Below, in pieces: positions 11,063 through 23,237 of a DNA stretch of 64,000 bases (position 1 is its first letter; each line of letters begins with the position of its first letter). Position numbers and translations under genes: made by a program. This DNA comes from Aristolochia californica (taxonomy: Eukaryota > Streptophyta > Magnoliopsida > Piperales > Aristolochiaceae), in the NCBI GenBank assembly GCA_029961685.1, contig JARWKL010000005.1, positions 45,458,211-45,522,210 on the forward strand, given 5' to 3'. The notes beneath the pieces were generated by a model that was not told the origin of the DNA, searched no databases, and saw only the letters and a list, made by a program, of their open reading frames with translations.

Positions 11063-11896
11063 ATGGGTTGTTGTATTAGTAAGAAAGATCGTTCCTCCAA
11101 GGGTTCTGCTCCACCGGCGCTAGGATCTGAGAAGCGCCGTGACATTGTCAAAGAGGAGAATAACAGAGAGCCGCCGCCAGCTCCTCAAGAAGAGGAGACT
11201 GTCAAAGAGGTGCTTTCAGAGACTCCAAAACCTCCCCTTGTGGTGATTCCCACTGGAGGGAAGGGGATTGAGAAGGAACTTCCAAAGCCATCAGCTCCAG
11301 CAATTCCAGCGGAAGAAAAGAAGTTGGATAGAAGATCTTCTCTCCTGAGCTCAAATGACGAAACATCCGAAATGTCGGAGATCTGTAGCCTGAGCGAAAG
11401 CATATCCACGACCATTACCGAGAAGAAGGAAGAAAATGGTTTCGAAGAAGTTGAAATGCGACCCAATGATTACAGATCCCCTTCCAAATTTCAAAGAAAG
11501 CGAGCCCTTTCCGGCGACTATACTGGCAGGAGAGGCCGCGGTGGGAAATCACCGGCGAGGATATCGGAGCCCTCTCCGGCAAGGAAAACACCGGGTAGAG
11601 AAGGACAGACGGTGGCCAGGTCACGGATTTCTAACAAGAGGGATCCTGGGGAAGACTCGGGCAGAAGGTCTCGCTCGCCAGCCGTCCGCAGAGACTCTAA
11701 AGGAGCTGCGACGCCAAGGAACGAGCTTACCCGTAGCGCCTCTGCTAGAAAAACGGTACGACTTCCCCGTCTGGTTGCCGAGGAGTTGGCTAAAGATACT
11801 AACCCACAATTGGAGAGAGCAAGGCAAAGAGAAGCCCCAGCAGACGAGTCGCTGGAAAATCCCCTTGTTTCCTTGGAATGTTTCATCTTTCTGTAG
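11063..11896 (+). CDS. Plant-specific disordered protein with MGCC lipid-anchor start
   Basis: A single exon of 277 residues. The N-terminus MGCCISKK has Gly2 for N-myristoylation and Cys3/Cys4 for S-acylation, so plasma-membrane anchoring is likely. The body is rich in Pro, Glu, Lys, Ser and Arg with no folded domain visible. Conserved-looking islands are EEETVKEVLSETPK (about 43-56), SEMSEICSLSES (about 102-113), several Ser-Pro/Arg-Ser motifs in the second half (SPARISEPSPARK, RRSRSPAVRR) and a C-terminal ENPLVSLECFIFL. I recall this island set from an uncharacterised plant family, and no biochemical role is known to me. The Ser-Pro and Arg-x-x-Ser sites suggest phosphorylation. Start choice is firm because the MGCC motif sits at the first ATG. 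Confidence 0.75.
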   Translation: MGCCISKKDRSSKGSAPPALGSEKRRDIVKEENNREPPPAPQEEETVKEVLSETPKPPLVVIPTGGKGIEKELPKPSAPAIPAEEKKLDRRSSLLSSNDETSEMSEICSLSESISTTITEKKEENGFEEVEMRPNDYRSPSKFQRKRALSGDYTGRRGRGGKSPARISEPSPARKTPGREGQTVARSRISNKRDPGEDSGRRSRSPAVRRDSKGAATPRNELTRSASARKTVRLPRLVAEELAKDTNPQLERARQREAPADESLENPLVSLECFIFL

Positions 11897-14544
11897 TATA
11901 CTTGGGTGATTTCCTGTTATTTTCTTATTTTTGGGCATTTCTTCTTCTTGGATGAATTGTTCAAACCACGGAATTCGCTGCTTTTTTTTTTCTGGTTTCC
12001 ATCTCAACTACCGGGATGCACGGGCAAGAAATGGATGTTTTTTTTCGTTGTCGATGAGACGAAGCGTTCTCTGTTTGATTGCTGTGAAGCAGCGGGGTTT
12101 CCTTTTCAGCTTCGCCAAATTGCGCAACAAGGACACAATCGACATGGGTCTCCCTCGCATGCAACATCTTCGGTGTTTTTACAGGTCTTTTACTCTCGAA
12201 GCTAATCAGCATCAACAGATTGGCGAGCCATTTTGAAGACAAAATCCAGGATCTAAGACAAAACTTAGTGTTCAGGCCATTGTGTTTCCTAGTATGCTTC
12301 TCTCACTAAAGGGTCTTTTTTTATTTCAAGAATTGTAAACTTATCGTGATGCCTGGAGGAAAGAACGTGTAAATTTTAGTCGGGGTGGGTGGAACAGGGG
12401 CGAGCTGTGAACTATGTTGACCTTTCTCTTTTTCTGTAAATGGCGTAATGGATGATTGACATTCCTCGTGAGTTGAGAAAGTTCACCGTATCTTGCTTAC
12501 TTGTAGCATTTGAATTTACTGGGCTCTGAATCCTCGATTTTCTTTTTGTCCGTTTGTTCTTTGCATCTCTTCTCCGCCCTACTTTAGGAGAACCCGAGCA
12601 TGGCCTCTGCAAACTGCAAATTCATTGTATCTGTGACGGACGAAGATGGTAGTATTTAATCCTGAGAAATCCTTTTTCCTCTCCTGTTTGAGTGGACGGT
12701 GAAAGAAATCTTTTTTCTCTTTTCTGGTGGAATCAGGCTGTGAGTGATTTTGAGCCCTGTTGTTTTTTCAGGTTGAGCAACAAGCAAGACCGTATCGAAA
12801 ACGAATAAGGTAGAAAAAACAAACCGTATCGATGACACTAATAGTTTCAGTAACAAGCAGGACATTAAAGATGGCAAATGCTCTGTCTATCGATGAGCAA
12901 AACAGATAGAAAAGGAATCAAATTTGAAGTTGCTGTGACCACTCTATGGAGAGAGACATGGTTTAACCCTGCGTCCATTATAGATTTCTGAGTGGACCAT
13001 TTCAGACAACAGGCGAACGATATTTATTGTCTCTCTCTGGGACGTGGGTGCCGCACAGAACGCAGACCAACGACGACAAAAGCACAGCGTCTTCTCTCCC
13101 TTCCTCAGAACGGTACGAGGCACTTCACTTTCATGTACACTTCAAGTGAAAGAGACACCGACCCGAGTCTCCAAAAGGGACCATATCCTTTCTTTTGGCG
13201 TCACCAAGTTGAAAATTCAGATCGATGCGTCCCTCTCAGCTGCTTCCCCTCGTCTTTTCGCAAGCTTCGTGGGGTTTGGTCCAAAGGGACCTTAACTCCT
13301 CTCTGTTCCAGTTGTTCTTATGCTCGATTTTGCCATTAAATGATTTGAGGCAAATGCTGCTGACCTCGCTTGATCTTTGCTTCTCTGCTTATCCATTTCA
13401 GAACACTCTCTTGTTCAAGGCATATTATGCCTGCCGGCTACTCACCGAGGTAAATAACAATGGCTGAAGCAGCAGATACCAGGCGACGTTGTGTTTTATA
13501 ACAATTGCCAATTTGCCATTTCCATTGAATGTTTACATTACCTTGTTTTCACTTCAAGGTCAGCCAACTACAGGAATATCCACCCTAATCAGATATTACA
13601 CTGGTGTAAAAAAGTCATGTCCAATCAGCTGTACAGCTGATATCACAATGAAAATCGAAAAGGGCATATTGACAAACCAGAGAGATATACACAACAAACG
13701 GGTTCTTCTGGGAATCAGAGGGACAGCCACTTTCAGACGTAAAAGAGTAGCTTGGGATGAGAAACTGTGATATTTAGCACAATCTTTGCAGCAAGGAACC
13801 TTGCAATGCTTAAGAGTTGTGTGCTACTGATGGCATATAACAAGCTCCCAGGACACTGTCACTGATCAACCAGCATCACCACTGATTTCTAACTTGAATT
13901 TTGATCAGGGCCCCCTCTAGGACTCTGCTGATGAGCAGGCCATAATATCCGCTCTGGGGCGCATGGGGGCGGGGCAGGGTGTGCTATATATGTGGGAATT
14001 TCTTGGCCAGGCATCAAAACTGACACTCCTTTGGCATACACTGACATCTGCATAAACATAAAAAATTACAATCAAAAAGCTAATGCTAGTTATTTAAAAT
14101 GCTTTAAAGTCACAAAAACACCTATTCAAGAGATAGCAATCCAGACTGATATGATAGATAGGAAACTCAAACATTCTAGTCATCCCCTTCATGCAACTTC
14201 AACAGGTATGTCTAATACAAGCATCTCATACAAGAAAATTTCAAAGGAGTTACAAGAAAATAATACAAGGCATTGTATACAGTACACTAACAGCAGATGC
14301 CTGTCAACAAATGGAGCCACAGGTGTATGATTTTTTTACTTTTATTTAACTTTTGGTTGCTAATATCAACTTATGAACTTTAGAGCTGTAACACTAACAG
14401 AGTTTGCACAAGACAAGTGCATCTTTCTCAATTTATTGGAAACTGCTAAATCCAATTGTATTGAACCTGGTATATTTCTACTTCAAGATTTTTATTAGAT
14501 GTTGTTTCTTCTGCAGTCTGCTTTACTTCAGTTTCAGTATATCT

Positions 14545-14708
14545 GTTTTCTTAATGTATAGCACCTACTCATCCACAATACACACACTAGTAAACTAAAG
14601 AAACAGAATCTGTTCAGGGATACCTTGGTTTTCTTAATGTATATCAGCTACTCCTCCACAATACACACTAGCAAACTGAAGAAAAAGAATCTGTTTAGGG
14701 GCACCTTG
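14545..14708. repeat. Two-copy tandem repeat, about 82-bp unit
   Basis: Units 14545-14627 and 14628-14708 both run from GTTTTCTTAATGTATA to ACCTTG. They differ by several substitutions and a small indel, so this duplication is older than the 59-bp one near 9.8 kb. Confidence 0.9.
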
Positions 14709-15138
14709 GTTAATAGCACTTGCTATCATTCAAAAAAATCCTAACAAGTAAAATTAACCATATTAATCTGACACATGTAAGATCCATCACAAAAAACTCC
14801 ATGTGGAGTCATCGACTGACTGATATTTATCTGACAAGGACTCTGCCAAAAGATTATTTATTCTTCAGGCAATTCCCAGAGTAGCTTTAGCTGATATTTT
14901 TCTCTATGTGACAACACAAAAGTAAAATGAGTAATGTTAATGTAAGAAAAAGAAGGAAATTATTTTAACACTGTTCTGCAATGCTAATTAACCAGCTTTC
15001 GCAGAGTCATGTTTTAATGAAAAAAGACTGAGCCGAAAAGATTTGCTTAATGTATGAAAATCATATCAAACTGAGCTGTGACGTCAATTCAGGTAGGAAG
15101 AACAACATGAAAAACAAAAAAATGATAATGTGCTTACA

Positions 15139-15241
15139 GAATCCAAGGAAAAGAATACTTTAGCTGAGCTACGATAACCATATACACTTGAATCCAAGGA
15201 AAAGAAATGCTTTAGCCGCGCTACGATAACCATATACACTT
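15139..15241. repeat. Two-copy tandem repeat, about 51-bp unit
   Basis: Units 15139-15189 and 15190-15241 share GAATCCAAGGAAAAGAA and CTACGATAACCATATACACTT with a few differences between. Confidence 0.9.
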
Positions 15242-15877
15242 GACTTCCACATGGTAGTTAGTTAATAGATTTGCCTAAAAGTAGGTAGAGCCAAGCTTTT
15301 GGACCTGGCCATTGCCTTTGCTTTTAGGTCACAATGAACCTCATGGCAGTCACCAAGTCGACCTCAAGACTTACACAGAAATCAAGGGCTTCTCCACAAG
15401 TTTATAAGACTTTGAAGGTCAGTCAGATGAATTTTGGTGAATTCACTAGCCATAGATCACTACATAAAAATGGTAACAACCAAACAGCTGGACAAGAAAG
15501 AATGACGCAAATAAGACTTAAAGAGTTATTTACTATAGTTAGTGGCCAGAGTTTTCTCCTGTAAACTCAGTAATCCTGATAACAAAGAAACTGGAAATGT
15601 AAACAAGGGAAAGCAGCTTCTTAACAAAGTAAACTCTCTGGAAAGAGCTTACATAGAATCATATTCATAGGCATCGACATCCTAGTCATATAACTCTTGA
15701 AAAAGATCCTGGATGATCTATGGACGCAGTCTCTGCACTAAAACAAAAAATGAAAAAACGAAAGCTCAAATATAGAGAAGAAAAAAGATATACACGAGTC
15801 AAGATTTTTCCTTAATTTACAGGGGACTAGACAAGTTTACTACTGGGGTATATTGCCATGATTAGACTACCCAAATT

Positions 15878-16679
15878 TCATTGATTTGTTACAGAGGGCT
15901 TTTCCACCGGTGACATTTTGGCCTTGGCATCAGAAGCGAGAGTGTAGTGAAATGTGGAAATGGCAAAATTCCATCTGCGAATGGAATTCCCCTCCTACGA
16001 TAGACAAGAAGAGGGACAAAGAAAGATAAGTTGCTAAAATTCAACGACACCGTGTCCCTATCAATTTATTATATTTCTCCATAAACACCCAGCACAGACA
16101 AATATCTGCATTAAATCGATGGCATTTTTGTAATATAATCCACCGATATCCTCATCAAGAGATGACCAGATGTGGCTCGAAATAAATGGCAGTGCAGCGG
16201 TTTCCCGGCAACCTCATTAGGTTTCAGCGAACCCATAATGCATCGAAAATAATTTGAAATTTAATAGAATATTAAAAGGGAAGCAGGAAACTTAGGCTTT
16301 CCGATGTTGGTACCAGCAGAAAGATCTGGAAGACGAGAGGACTCAAGCTTACCATGGGAGATAAGTTTCCACCTTTCATCGGCACTCCGACCGCCCCGTC
16401 GACATCTTCAAGGTGTCCTCTCCCTTCCCGTGGCCCAGTTAATTCAGATGATCTAGGCCTTAGAAACCTCTCGAATATAGCCATGACGAGAAACATCGAT
16501 ATGAGAATGGCCGTGGCAACGAATCCAAAGGAAACCGCATTGACCGAGTTATCGAAACGCCTCCATCGCTCTTCTTCTCTCTGGTGAGCTACCACGAAGC
16601 CTGTCACCGTCATCGCTGGCGCCGGCGCCAACACAAAACCGCCCTCTCTCATCTCTATCTCGGTCCAACAAGCCCTCAC
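15878..16679 (-). CDS. Small single-pass membrane protein of unknown function
   Basis: Exon 1 (16679-16353) codes 109 residues. About residues 42-52 read RFDNSVNAVSF, followed by a hydrophobic segment (about 52-69) that runs into MAIFERFLRPRSS. This looks like a membrane anchor with a basic cytosolic flank, a pattern I associate with uncharacterised plant membrane proteins. A strong donor (ATG/GTAAGC) ends the exon. The best second exon is 15994-15878, after a pyrimidine-rich tract and TAG acceptor. It stays open in phase 0 for 38 codons, giving 147 residues in all. Exon 1 is fairly secure; exon 2 rests only on splice consensus and an open frame. An ATG at codon 10, or a later Met at codon 23, could be the true start. 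Confidence 0.5.
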
Positions 16680-19600
16680 TTCACTGTATCTCTAGAACAA
16701 GCGAAAAGAAGTTGGTGAAGGAAGAGTAAGAGACGAAGAAGAGGAACTTGTATTTCTTCTTTTCATCATATGATCTTCTTCTTCAAAAACCAGAAAAACA
16801 GGAGCAAAATACTCTAAGCTGAGCAGCTCAGGTGTGTGTGTGGCTTGAATCATTGGGTTGCGGGACGCTTTTAAGAGGAGGAAGAGACAGTAACCAGTTA
16901 GAGTGACGATTTTAACCTAAAAATTTCTCGGGAACTGCGCTGAGACTAGAAAGGAATCAGGGGTAATTTGGGTAGTCAAGAGGAAAACCGGGGTGGGGAC
17001 TGGAGGAGATTGCTGGAGCCTGGAGGCACGTGAGGTGCTGGTTTATGGGGGCTGAGGTGGGAAACATGAAACATGAACAGAAAGCTACTAGTAGAACAAA
17101 GTAGTAGCAGGCTATAGCAGCTTATTCACGACCTCGCTTTCTGCTGGAAATATAAAAATGGTAGCTTTGCATTTGGCAACGACCAGAACCGTGAAATGCC
17201 CTTTGGGTTTTTTTTCCTCTCTAATTTCGGTGCTTTGCGCTGCCATATGTGGCTCTGCTAATGGTCCTACGCCAGTCTGCCCCCTCTGCCACAGCACCAG
17301 ACCTCTGTGGTTCGTGAATTTCACAGCGCAGGCGCCTGGCAGGTTAAACTACCGAAACATGTTTCAGCACTATTACCCCACTCGCGATTACCCAGGTGTC
17401 GTTTTCTGGAGATAATGGCTACTACCTGTGTTTGATAATGTGGGTCGAAGCAACTACCAGACAGGACAGATAACAAGCAGCTCAGACGCTCAAACCGAAC
17501 GATTTGCTGTTTCATGACTGACTGATCCGTTTCGTTTCCGAAGGGAGAAATCGGGAGTTTCTTCAAGGAAATACTTTACAATAATGGCGCTGTAAATGAA
17601 AAAAGCGCGTCGGGGACACGATCCAAGTGCGGTTCTTCGCACTCTTTTTCTAACTTTTTATTAAGAAAAAAGAAAAAAAGAACGGAGCTTCAGCAGCCGG
17701 TGCATTATTTAATGGGTAACTCCGGATTGACGATTTTCTAAAGGTCAAGTAAAACCAGGTCATGCTATCGTGCTTCATGGACGATTATTGGGTACGTTAG
17801 TTTGAAGTTTGAACGAGAAGGAGAATCTCTACGAAGATCAGTCGTCATTGGAAACGCTGCAGAATTTCGTCTTTTCATTTCATTTCTCTTCTTGAACGGA
17901 GAAAGAAAGGTAAAAGCAGCAGCGGCTCCGACCCCGTCGGCCACTCCGCTGGCGCGTCTTTCAATTCTTCCGAATCATGACTGACTCATGGGAGGCGGAC
18001 TCAGGTCCGGCCCCACGAGTGACGTCTCACGTGTGACTATGACTTGGCTTATCCACGTGACCACGTTGCTGTGTCGCCTGTGGCCCGCCCCTAGTGTCGT
18101 GAGGTCAACTCCATGTTTACACGTGGATTAGGTTCATGCGATGGGCAGCGGGACCACAAAAGTGGCTAAGGCTTCTTTTTATTAACTCCAAAGTCCAAGG
18201 TTCCGACTTCTAATTTACAGACAGCGAAAGAAAGAGAAAGGAGGAGCGACATGTTAGCTTTCATTGTCGGCAGGCTCGTCTTCTCTGCCCTTCCTTCCAC
18301 CACAGTCGAGTGTTTCACTACCAAGATCTCGAGATTCTCAATGGAACTCACAGAGCCTTCGTCTTCCTTGGGACCGGGAACCCATGACGAGTAAAACAAA
18401 TCTTCTTCCGGTGTCGAGTTAATTCGAAAAGGTTTATTCTTTTGAAGCACCATCGATGCCGTAATCTAAATGCTATGCGAAAGGTAGATTGTGTTCGTCT
18501 GCGACAGTTCTAGGAGGAAGACTGTTGCACACTTGCACTGAGCGAATGCAGCCGGAGGTTAGCCGTGCGATTGCGTGTTGCAGGTTTCTTGTCGTTGCCT
18601 CTTTGATAAACTTCTCAGTGGGTTGCGGTCAGACTGTCAGATGGCAGGCATGTGCCCTGATGAGCACCGTCGCGGCTCGGGAAGAAAAGACTGACTGTGA
18701 GGTCCAAGGCCTGCACGTAGAAGGGGAAACGAGCCATCCTTTTCAATTTGCTTCTTTCCAGCCAGGTCTCTGCTTTGCTCGTCCACTTTTTTGATTCTGT
18801 GTTTGACTATTGTATAGCCGAGACCGAACACTAGCTTGCTGCTCTAAGCAGGCGTAGAAGAGCTATGCCTTGGCCTGATCTCCGGTGATTCAGGCGAATC
18901 ATTCGATACTTTTTTTTTTCTGGGGTGCTCCTCTCTACTCTAGTTTATGTATTTTAGGGACCTCAAGACCAACATTTTCTTTGAATACTTGGGTTAATTT
19001 AGCTATGGCCTGAATACTCATAGCGTATGATCAAGAACAGCTTTAACAGCACCTCTCTGTTAAGTTTGTGTTGCAGAAACCTTTTTTCTCATTTTTCTGC
19101 TCTGAAACACAATAGTTGTTGGTCAGAGTCAGAGAGAGGCGAGGAAGTACGGAAATAAGACGATGAGATGAGTCTCCTGCCCTGCGAAAAAAGAGTCATT
19201 TATAGTATTCATAACCTCCACCAGCTCGCGGATTTTACTGTTTGCCGTTTATTGCGACTTACTTTGTGTGTTTGACTGTTGACATACTCGATGCCGCGAC
19301 CGACTGTTACTTTTACGTGATTCAGCATGCACCATCCATGTGCCTTTTCTTTGGGCTTTCACCTTTCTCTACTCTCCCGTCTCTGCCTCATTCAGTAACC
19401 CCTTTAATGCTCCGGCGACATGAGCAGCCTTGGAGCGACGCAACCATGGCGGATAAAGAGATTTTGGCGTACAACTGAGCCCACCACCCAATTGATTAGT
19501 ATCGGATATTTACGTTCCTATGGGATTACTATGGTAAATTGTTCGTAACAGAACACGATAATGAGGATGATTCCTTCTGGAAAACAAGGCACGGCAGACG

Positions 19601-19927
19601 TCGTTCAGAACATGTCAATTAAAACACCCGTAAACGCCTTAACAAGACAGGAATTAGAGAGCACAGACGTATGGCCACCCATTTAATCAACAAAATATAT
19701 ATGTACGCTAACCAAGGAGCTGTCGTAGTAAATAACAGATCAGAATTCGGGCCTAGTTGGCGACGCCGCTTCATCGGCAGTGAGTGGTGAGCTCGATTTC
19801 TGTTAAAAGAAAGAGGATTTTGATATGCATGTAGTGCTGTATGAGCAGCGTCAGTGATGCAGAAGAGCTATATAGCTCATCGTTTGAATAGTCAATGGAT
19901 GGACAGAGAGAAATTATGACGTGACGT
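16680..19927. other. Intergenic region with a cluster of ACGT motifs
   Basis: No confident gene in 3.2 kb. Composition is balanced. A cluster of G-box/ABRE-like sites lies at 18018-18126. A 95-residue minus-strand frame (18453-18166) has an ATG but no family resemblance. The right end holds the 3' side of the kelch gene. Confidence 0.4.
18018..18126. promoter_or_regulatory. G-box/ABRE-like cluster
   Basis: Five ACGT cores fall within about 105 bp (18022, 18029, 18055, 18063, 18121), in the contexts TGACGTCT, CACGTG, CCACGTGA, CCACGTTG and ACACGTGG. bZIP and bHLH factors bind such cores, and paired copies are usual in ABA-responsive promoters. A W-box-like GGTCAAC also lies at about 18103. 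The nearest recognised gene start in a suitable direction is the minus-strand gene at 16679, 1.3 kb away, so the target is uncertain. Confidence 0.4.
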
Positions 19928-21019
19928 TCAGGAAAGCTGTATCACACAACAATGGCTGCACAGCTCTTTCTCTCCTTCCTCTTCTAGGGGCTCCATTCTC
20001 GTCCATGCCTCCTCCTCTCGCCTAGAGGACGTTTCAAACGCATGGACCACTGACACGGACTTGTGAGTCTCTCCCTCGAGACTATACCCTGCTAGGAAGT
20101 AGAGCTGGGTGCCCACGGGCGCCATGGTCAGATAGATTCTTTGAGTCGCGTCGTTCATGGGATCTGAGGAGGAAGAGAAGAAGTTCCGACGGTGGGAGCC
20201 GTCGACGCTGTTCCATATGTTGAGCTTCCCGTCGTACGACTCTATGTGGCCCTTCCATGTGTTCAGGCAGTCACCGGAGCTGTAGAGTTTATTGTTGACT
20301 GCGACGATCTGATTTGGAGGCACGTCCAGCCGCCACATTCTGACCATTAAGTCCCACTCCCCCCGCCAGATGTCGAACACCTCCGCCGAGCTCCGCTCCA
20401 TGGCGAAGGTGACGGTCCGGCCATCGGAGTCACCTCGCTCCGCGAATCCTCCCACTACGTATATCTTCCCCTGCCAAGTCACTCCCACGCACTTGTACCG
20501 CAGAGTGCTCATATCCGGCAGCGGAGTCCACCCGTCTATCGCCGGATCGTACATCTCCGCCGACGAAACCCCTCTACCGCACGCCAAACTGCACTGCCCA
20601 CCCGCAACGTAGATCTTGTTGTCGCACACCGTGCACGCGAAGTCGAAGCGGGGAGTGCCAAGTGGTGCACACTGCGACCACTTTTGGGTGGAAACGGAGT
20701 ATTTCAGCACGGAGGGGAGGACAGCAAGGTCCACTTCCTTCCCACGCCCGTCCTCTGCTTCTTCCTTGTAACAGAGGCGGCCGGCGATGATGTAAATAGA
20801 ATCGCCGACGGCAACCATGGCAAAGCCCTTGAGGACGTGTTTCTCCGGGATCCCCGGGATGGGTCCCACACAATTCCATGAATTGTCCGAAGGGTTGTAT
20901 GATTCGATCCAATTACACACCTTGGCGTGCGACGAAGGCGTTCTCGCGCAGAAGGCCGAGTACATTCGATACTCCGCCGACGGCGGCGTCAGCAGAGGCA
21001 GCGACGGTAACGAACCCAT
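19928..21019 (-). CDS. Kelch-repeat protein without F-box
   Basis: A single exon of 363 residues. Kelch blades are recognisable by hydrophobic strand plus GG or G turn and a downstream Tyr/Trp: SIYIIAGRLCY with KYSVSTQKW, KIYVAGGQCS with EMYDPAIDGWTPLP, KIYVVGGFAE with VFDIWRGEWDLM, KLYSSGDCLN with SYDGKLNIW, and LYFLAGYSLE near the C-terminus. That gives five or six blades of a beta-propeller. Most plant relatives carry an N-terminal F-box of about 45 residues before the propeller. Here the ATG at 21019 begins only about 25 residues before the first blade-like sequence, and I see no F-box in the 400 bases upstream. It may be a stand-alone kelch protein or a form lacking its F-box. Function and partner are unknown. 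Confidence 0.8.
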   Translation of the reverse strand: MGSLPSLPLLTPPSAEYRMYSAFCARTPSSHAKVCNWIESYNPSDNSWNCVGPIPGIPEKHVLKGFAMVAVGDSIYIIAGRLCYKEEAEDGRGKEVDLAVLPSVLKYSVSTQKWSQCAPLGTPRFDFACTVCDNKIYVAGGQCSLACGRGVSSAEMYDPAIDGWTPLPDMSTLRYKCVGVTWQGKIYVVGGFAERGDSDGRTVTFAMERSSAEVFDIWRGEWDLMVRMWRLDVPPNQIVAVNNKLYSSGDCLNTWKGHIESYDGKLNIWNSVDGSHRRNFFSSSSDPMNDATQRIYLTMAPVGTQLYFLAGYSLEGETHKSVSVVHAFETSSRREEEAWTRMEPLEEEGEKELCSHCCVIQLS

Positions 21020-22576
21020 ATGACGGAGGCGTACTGTACTTGAGACTACTTATTACTTACTTTCTGTGTTACATCTGATCGACCCGCAGCTTCGCGTTGG
21101 GTGGGGGAGTTGGTATCCGCAACGATCAAAGTTATAGCGAGGGCAGAGGGCGGAGAAGACGATGCGGGTATGTTTTGTGGGCATCGAATTACTAAGAATG
21201 TTGCTAAAGGAGGTCAATCGGGAGGGCATCTCTAGGATTTTTAGTTGGAAGTGGCGATGATTTTGGACTTTTGCGGGGAGAGCAGCGAATTGCACGAAAT
21301 CATTCTTGTTCTTCGAGAGAGAAATATCGGGTGGATTGTCCTCTACGGCATTAAATAACACAAAACTATGACGGAGTCGAGGTTGAAGATGACCCACGAA
21401 GGCCGATGAAGCATGATTGGGAAACCAAGGAAAGAGATGGACTCCTTCATCTACGAGGAATTCAAGCAATCCTTCTGTTTCCTAATCCCAACTTGTCTGT
21501 TTCTCACAAATTCCAATCTCGAAACAGACTTCAGTTCAAGCAATTCCTACGGGCTAAAGCCGGTTATTCATTTGTAATTGAACATGTTTTACGTAGAAAC
21601 CGTATTAGTTACATCAACTGATCACCATAGTTTGATCATTGATGGTAGTGCAAATAGAAACTATCGATTTTAAATTGGGTCGAAGTCTTATCCGAAAATG
21701 TTCTAACACTTATTTTTTACTCTAATCTTAATCTTTTTTAATTAAAAAAATATTTTTTATAGTATAAACACATACTAACTAATTTTTCCCTTGTTTCCAG
21801 CGGCCTGCAGAACACCTTCACTGATTTGTGCGGTCTTATAGCTCCTAAACTTTTTACAAAAAGAAATCCGATGAGTTAATTACTTTAACGATAATAATTT
21901 CAATTTAAAGTTCTCTAGCATTTAAAACCTTATCTCCTTGGAAGAAAAGACCAGAATTAGGATGAAAAAAACGATAGATTGATTGAGGGAAAATGGGGAC
22001 TTAAGGAAAGGATCATGATCTGCGATGGATCTTTTATGGTCCATGGAAATACAGGCAATAAATCTAATAATTGAACTATAGAGAGACAAAAACCAGGACA
22101 GAAAAAGAATGACAGCTCAAAAGAAGAAGATAGTAGACAAGTCGAGCAAGGCAAAGGCGAAAGAGAATGACCATTGACTGTTGCTGGTTTTAATTTGGTT
22201 TCGTTAGGGAGGGAGCAGACATCAGTCCGGTGGGCTGTTGCTCGAGACTGTAAATCTGTAGTAGAGTAGACAGGGAGGACGCTTACAGGTTTGCGTTAAA
22301 AGAGGAACAGAGACCCGACAAGAAGAAAGACTCAAGAGAACTAATGCTCTGGTATACACAAACCAAGCACAAAAATACGAAGGCCATCTCAGACATTGGC
22401 ACACTCCCCAATTCCGGTTGTTTCCTCCCGATCTGCTCCTGCTCCTTCTCCAGTGATTACTCATACGTGCTGACAAACCCGCGTCGGCATAGAGCTCCAG
22501 TTTCCAGAAAGAAAAAAAAGGAGATTAATGATTTGACCCATCATTGCTGCCTGTTAATTATCTGTGCTCATCTTAG

Positions 22577-22637
<61 letters not shown>

Positions 22638-23237
22638 ACATGAGACTAGCTAGTCGTCTCTTTTAAGTTTTAATAATCGGTGAAAAGTAGGAAATCCATA
22701 CTGGAATCTATGGAGGAACCAAATGTTAATTCTGTTTGGTTAGTTGTGGAAACGTTGCAGTCACAAGATCTACAGAGTCAATGAAAGAGAGAATCGACGC
22801 CCGGCTTTTTACAAGCCTTCCTGGCGGAACCCATCTCTTGGTCAAACAGCCTGTGAACGATTCTCTAGATTTACTGAAGCGACGTGACGGAGGGAGAAGA
22901 AGATGAACAGCGAAGTACTTTCAGGACAACTGGTGACCTCCATGAATATTGTTCTGGTACGTCCACGGAGCAAAAGACATTGCAACTTACAAATTGGAAT
23001 TTCGACGCTTCTTTTTCATCCCATGTGACCGCATAGCCGTGTTTAAGTTCCTTTATCAGTTCGTTTTCTACCCAGTTTTCAGTGCAGCATCTTTAGGAGG
23101 AAGCAACTCTATATATTTGCATCAGCGTTTAGCTCCAAAGCTGGCAGGAGCCGTCTGGATATTCTCTTTAGAGAAGATAATAGACCCGCATGTAAGATTC
23201 CACCAGTTCGGCCGTGGTTGATTTTGTTCGCGCGGAA
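21020..23237. other. Intergenic region with a long GA microsatellite
   Basis: Holds the likely leader of the kelch gene (21020-21470), an AT-rich part, a (GA)27 run at 22581-22634, and the leader of the next plus-strand gene. No other coding signal is seen. Confidence 0.4.
22581..22634. repeat. (GA)27 microsatellite
   Basis: An uninterrupted 54-base GA run. Such runs bind BBR/BPC GAGA-binding proteins in plants. It lies about 600 bp upstream of the small gene at 23238. Confidence 0.95.

Larger units (their letters stand above)
11897..15877. other. Intergenic region, no gene recognised
   Basis: About 4 kb with only short open frames on both strands and no family match. It contains two imperfect tandem duplications (14545-14708 and 15139-15241). 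Parts nearest 15877 are the likely 3' UTR of the minus-strand gene starting at 16679. Confidence 0.4.

Noticed and set aside
11436..12007. Several frames of 100-157 codons overlapping the MGCC gene
   Set aside because: Shadows of the 11063-11896 frame, which alone has the lipid-anchor start and conserved tail.
18166..18453. 95-codon minus-strand frame with ATG
   Set aside because: No family resemblance, no neighbouring exons, and the ACGT cluster lies on its 3' side rather than its promoter side. Possible but unsupported.
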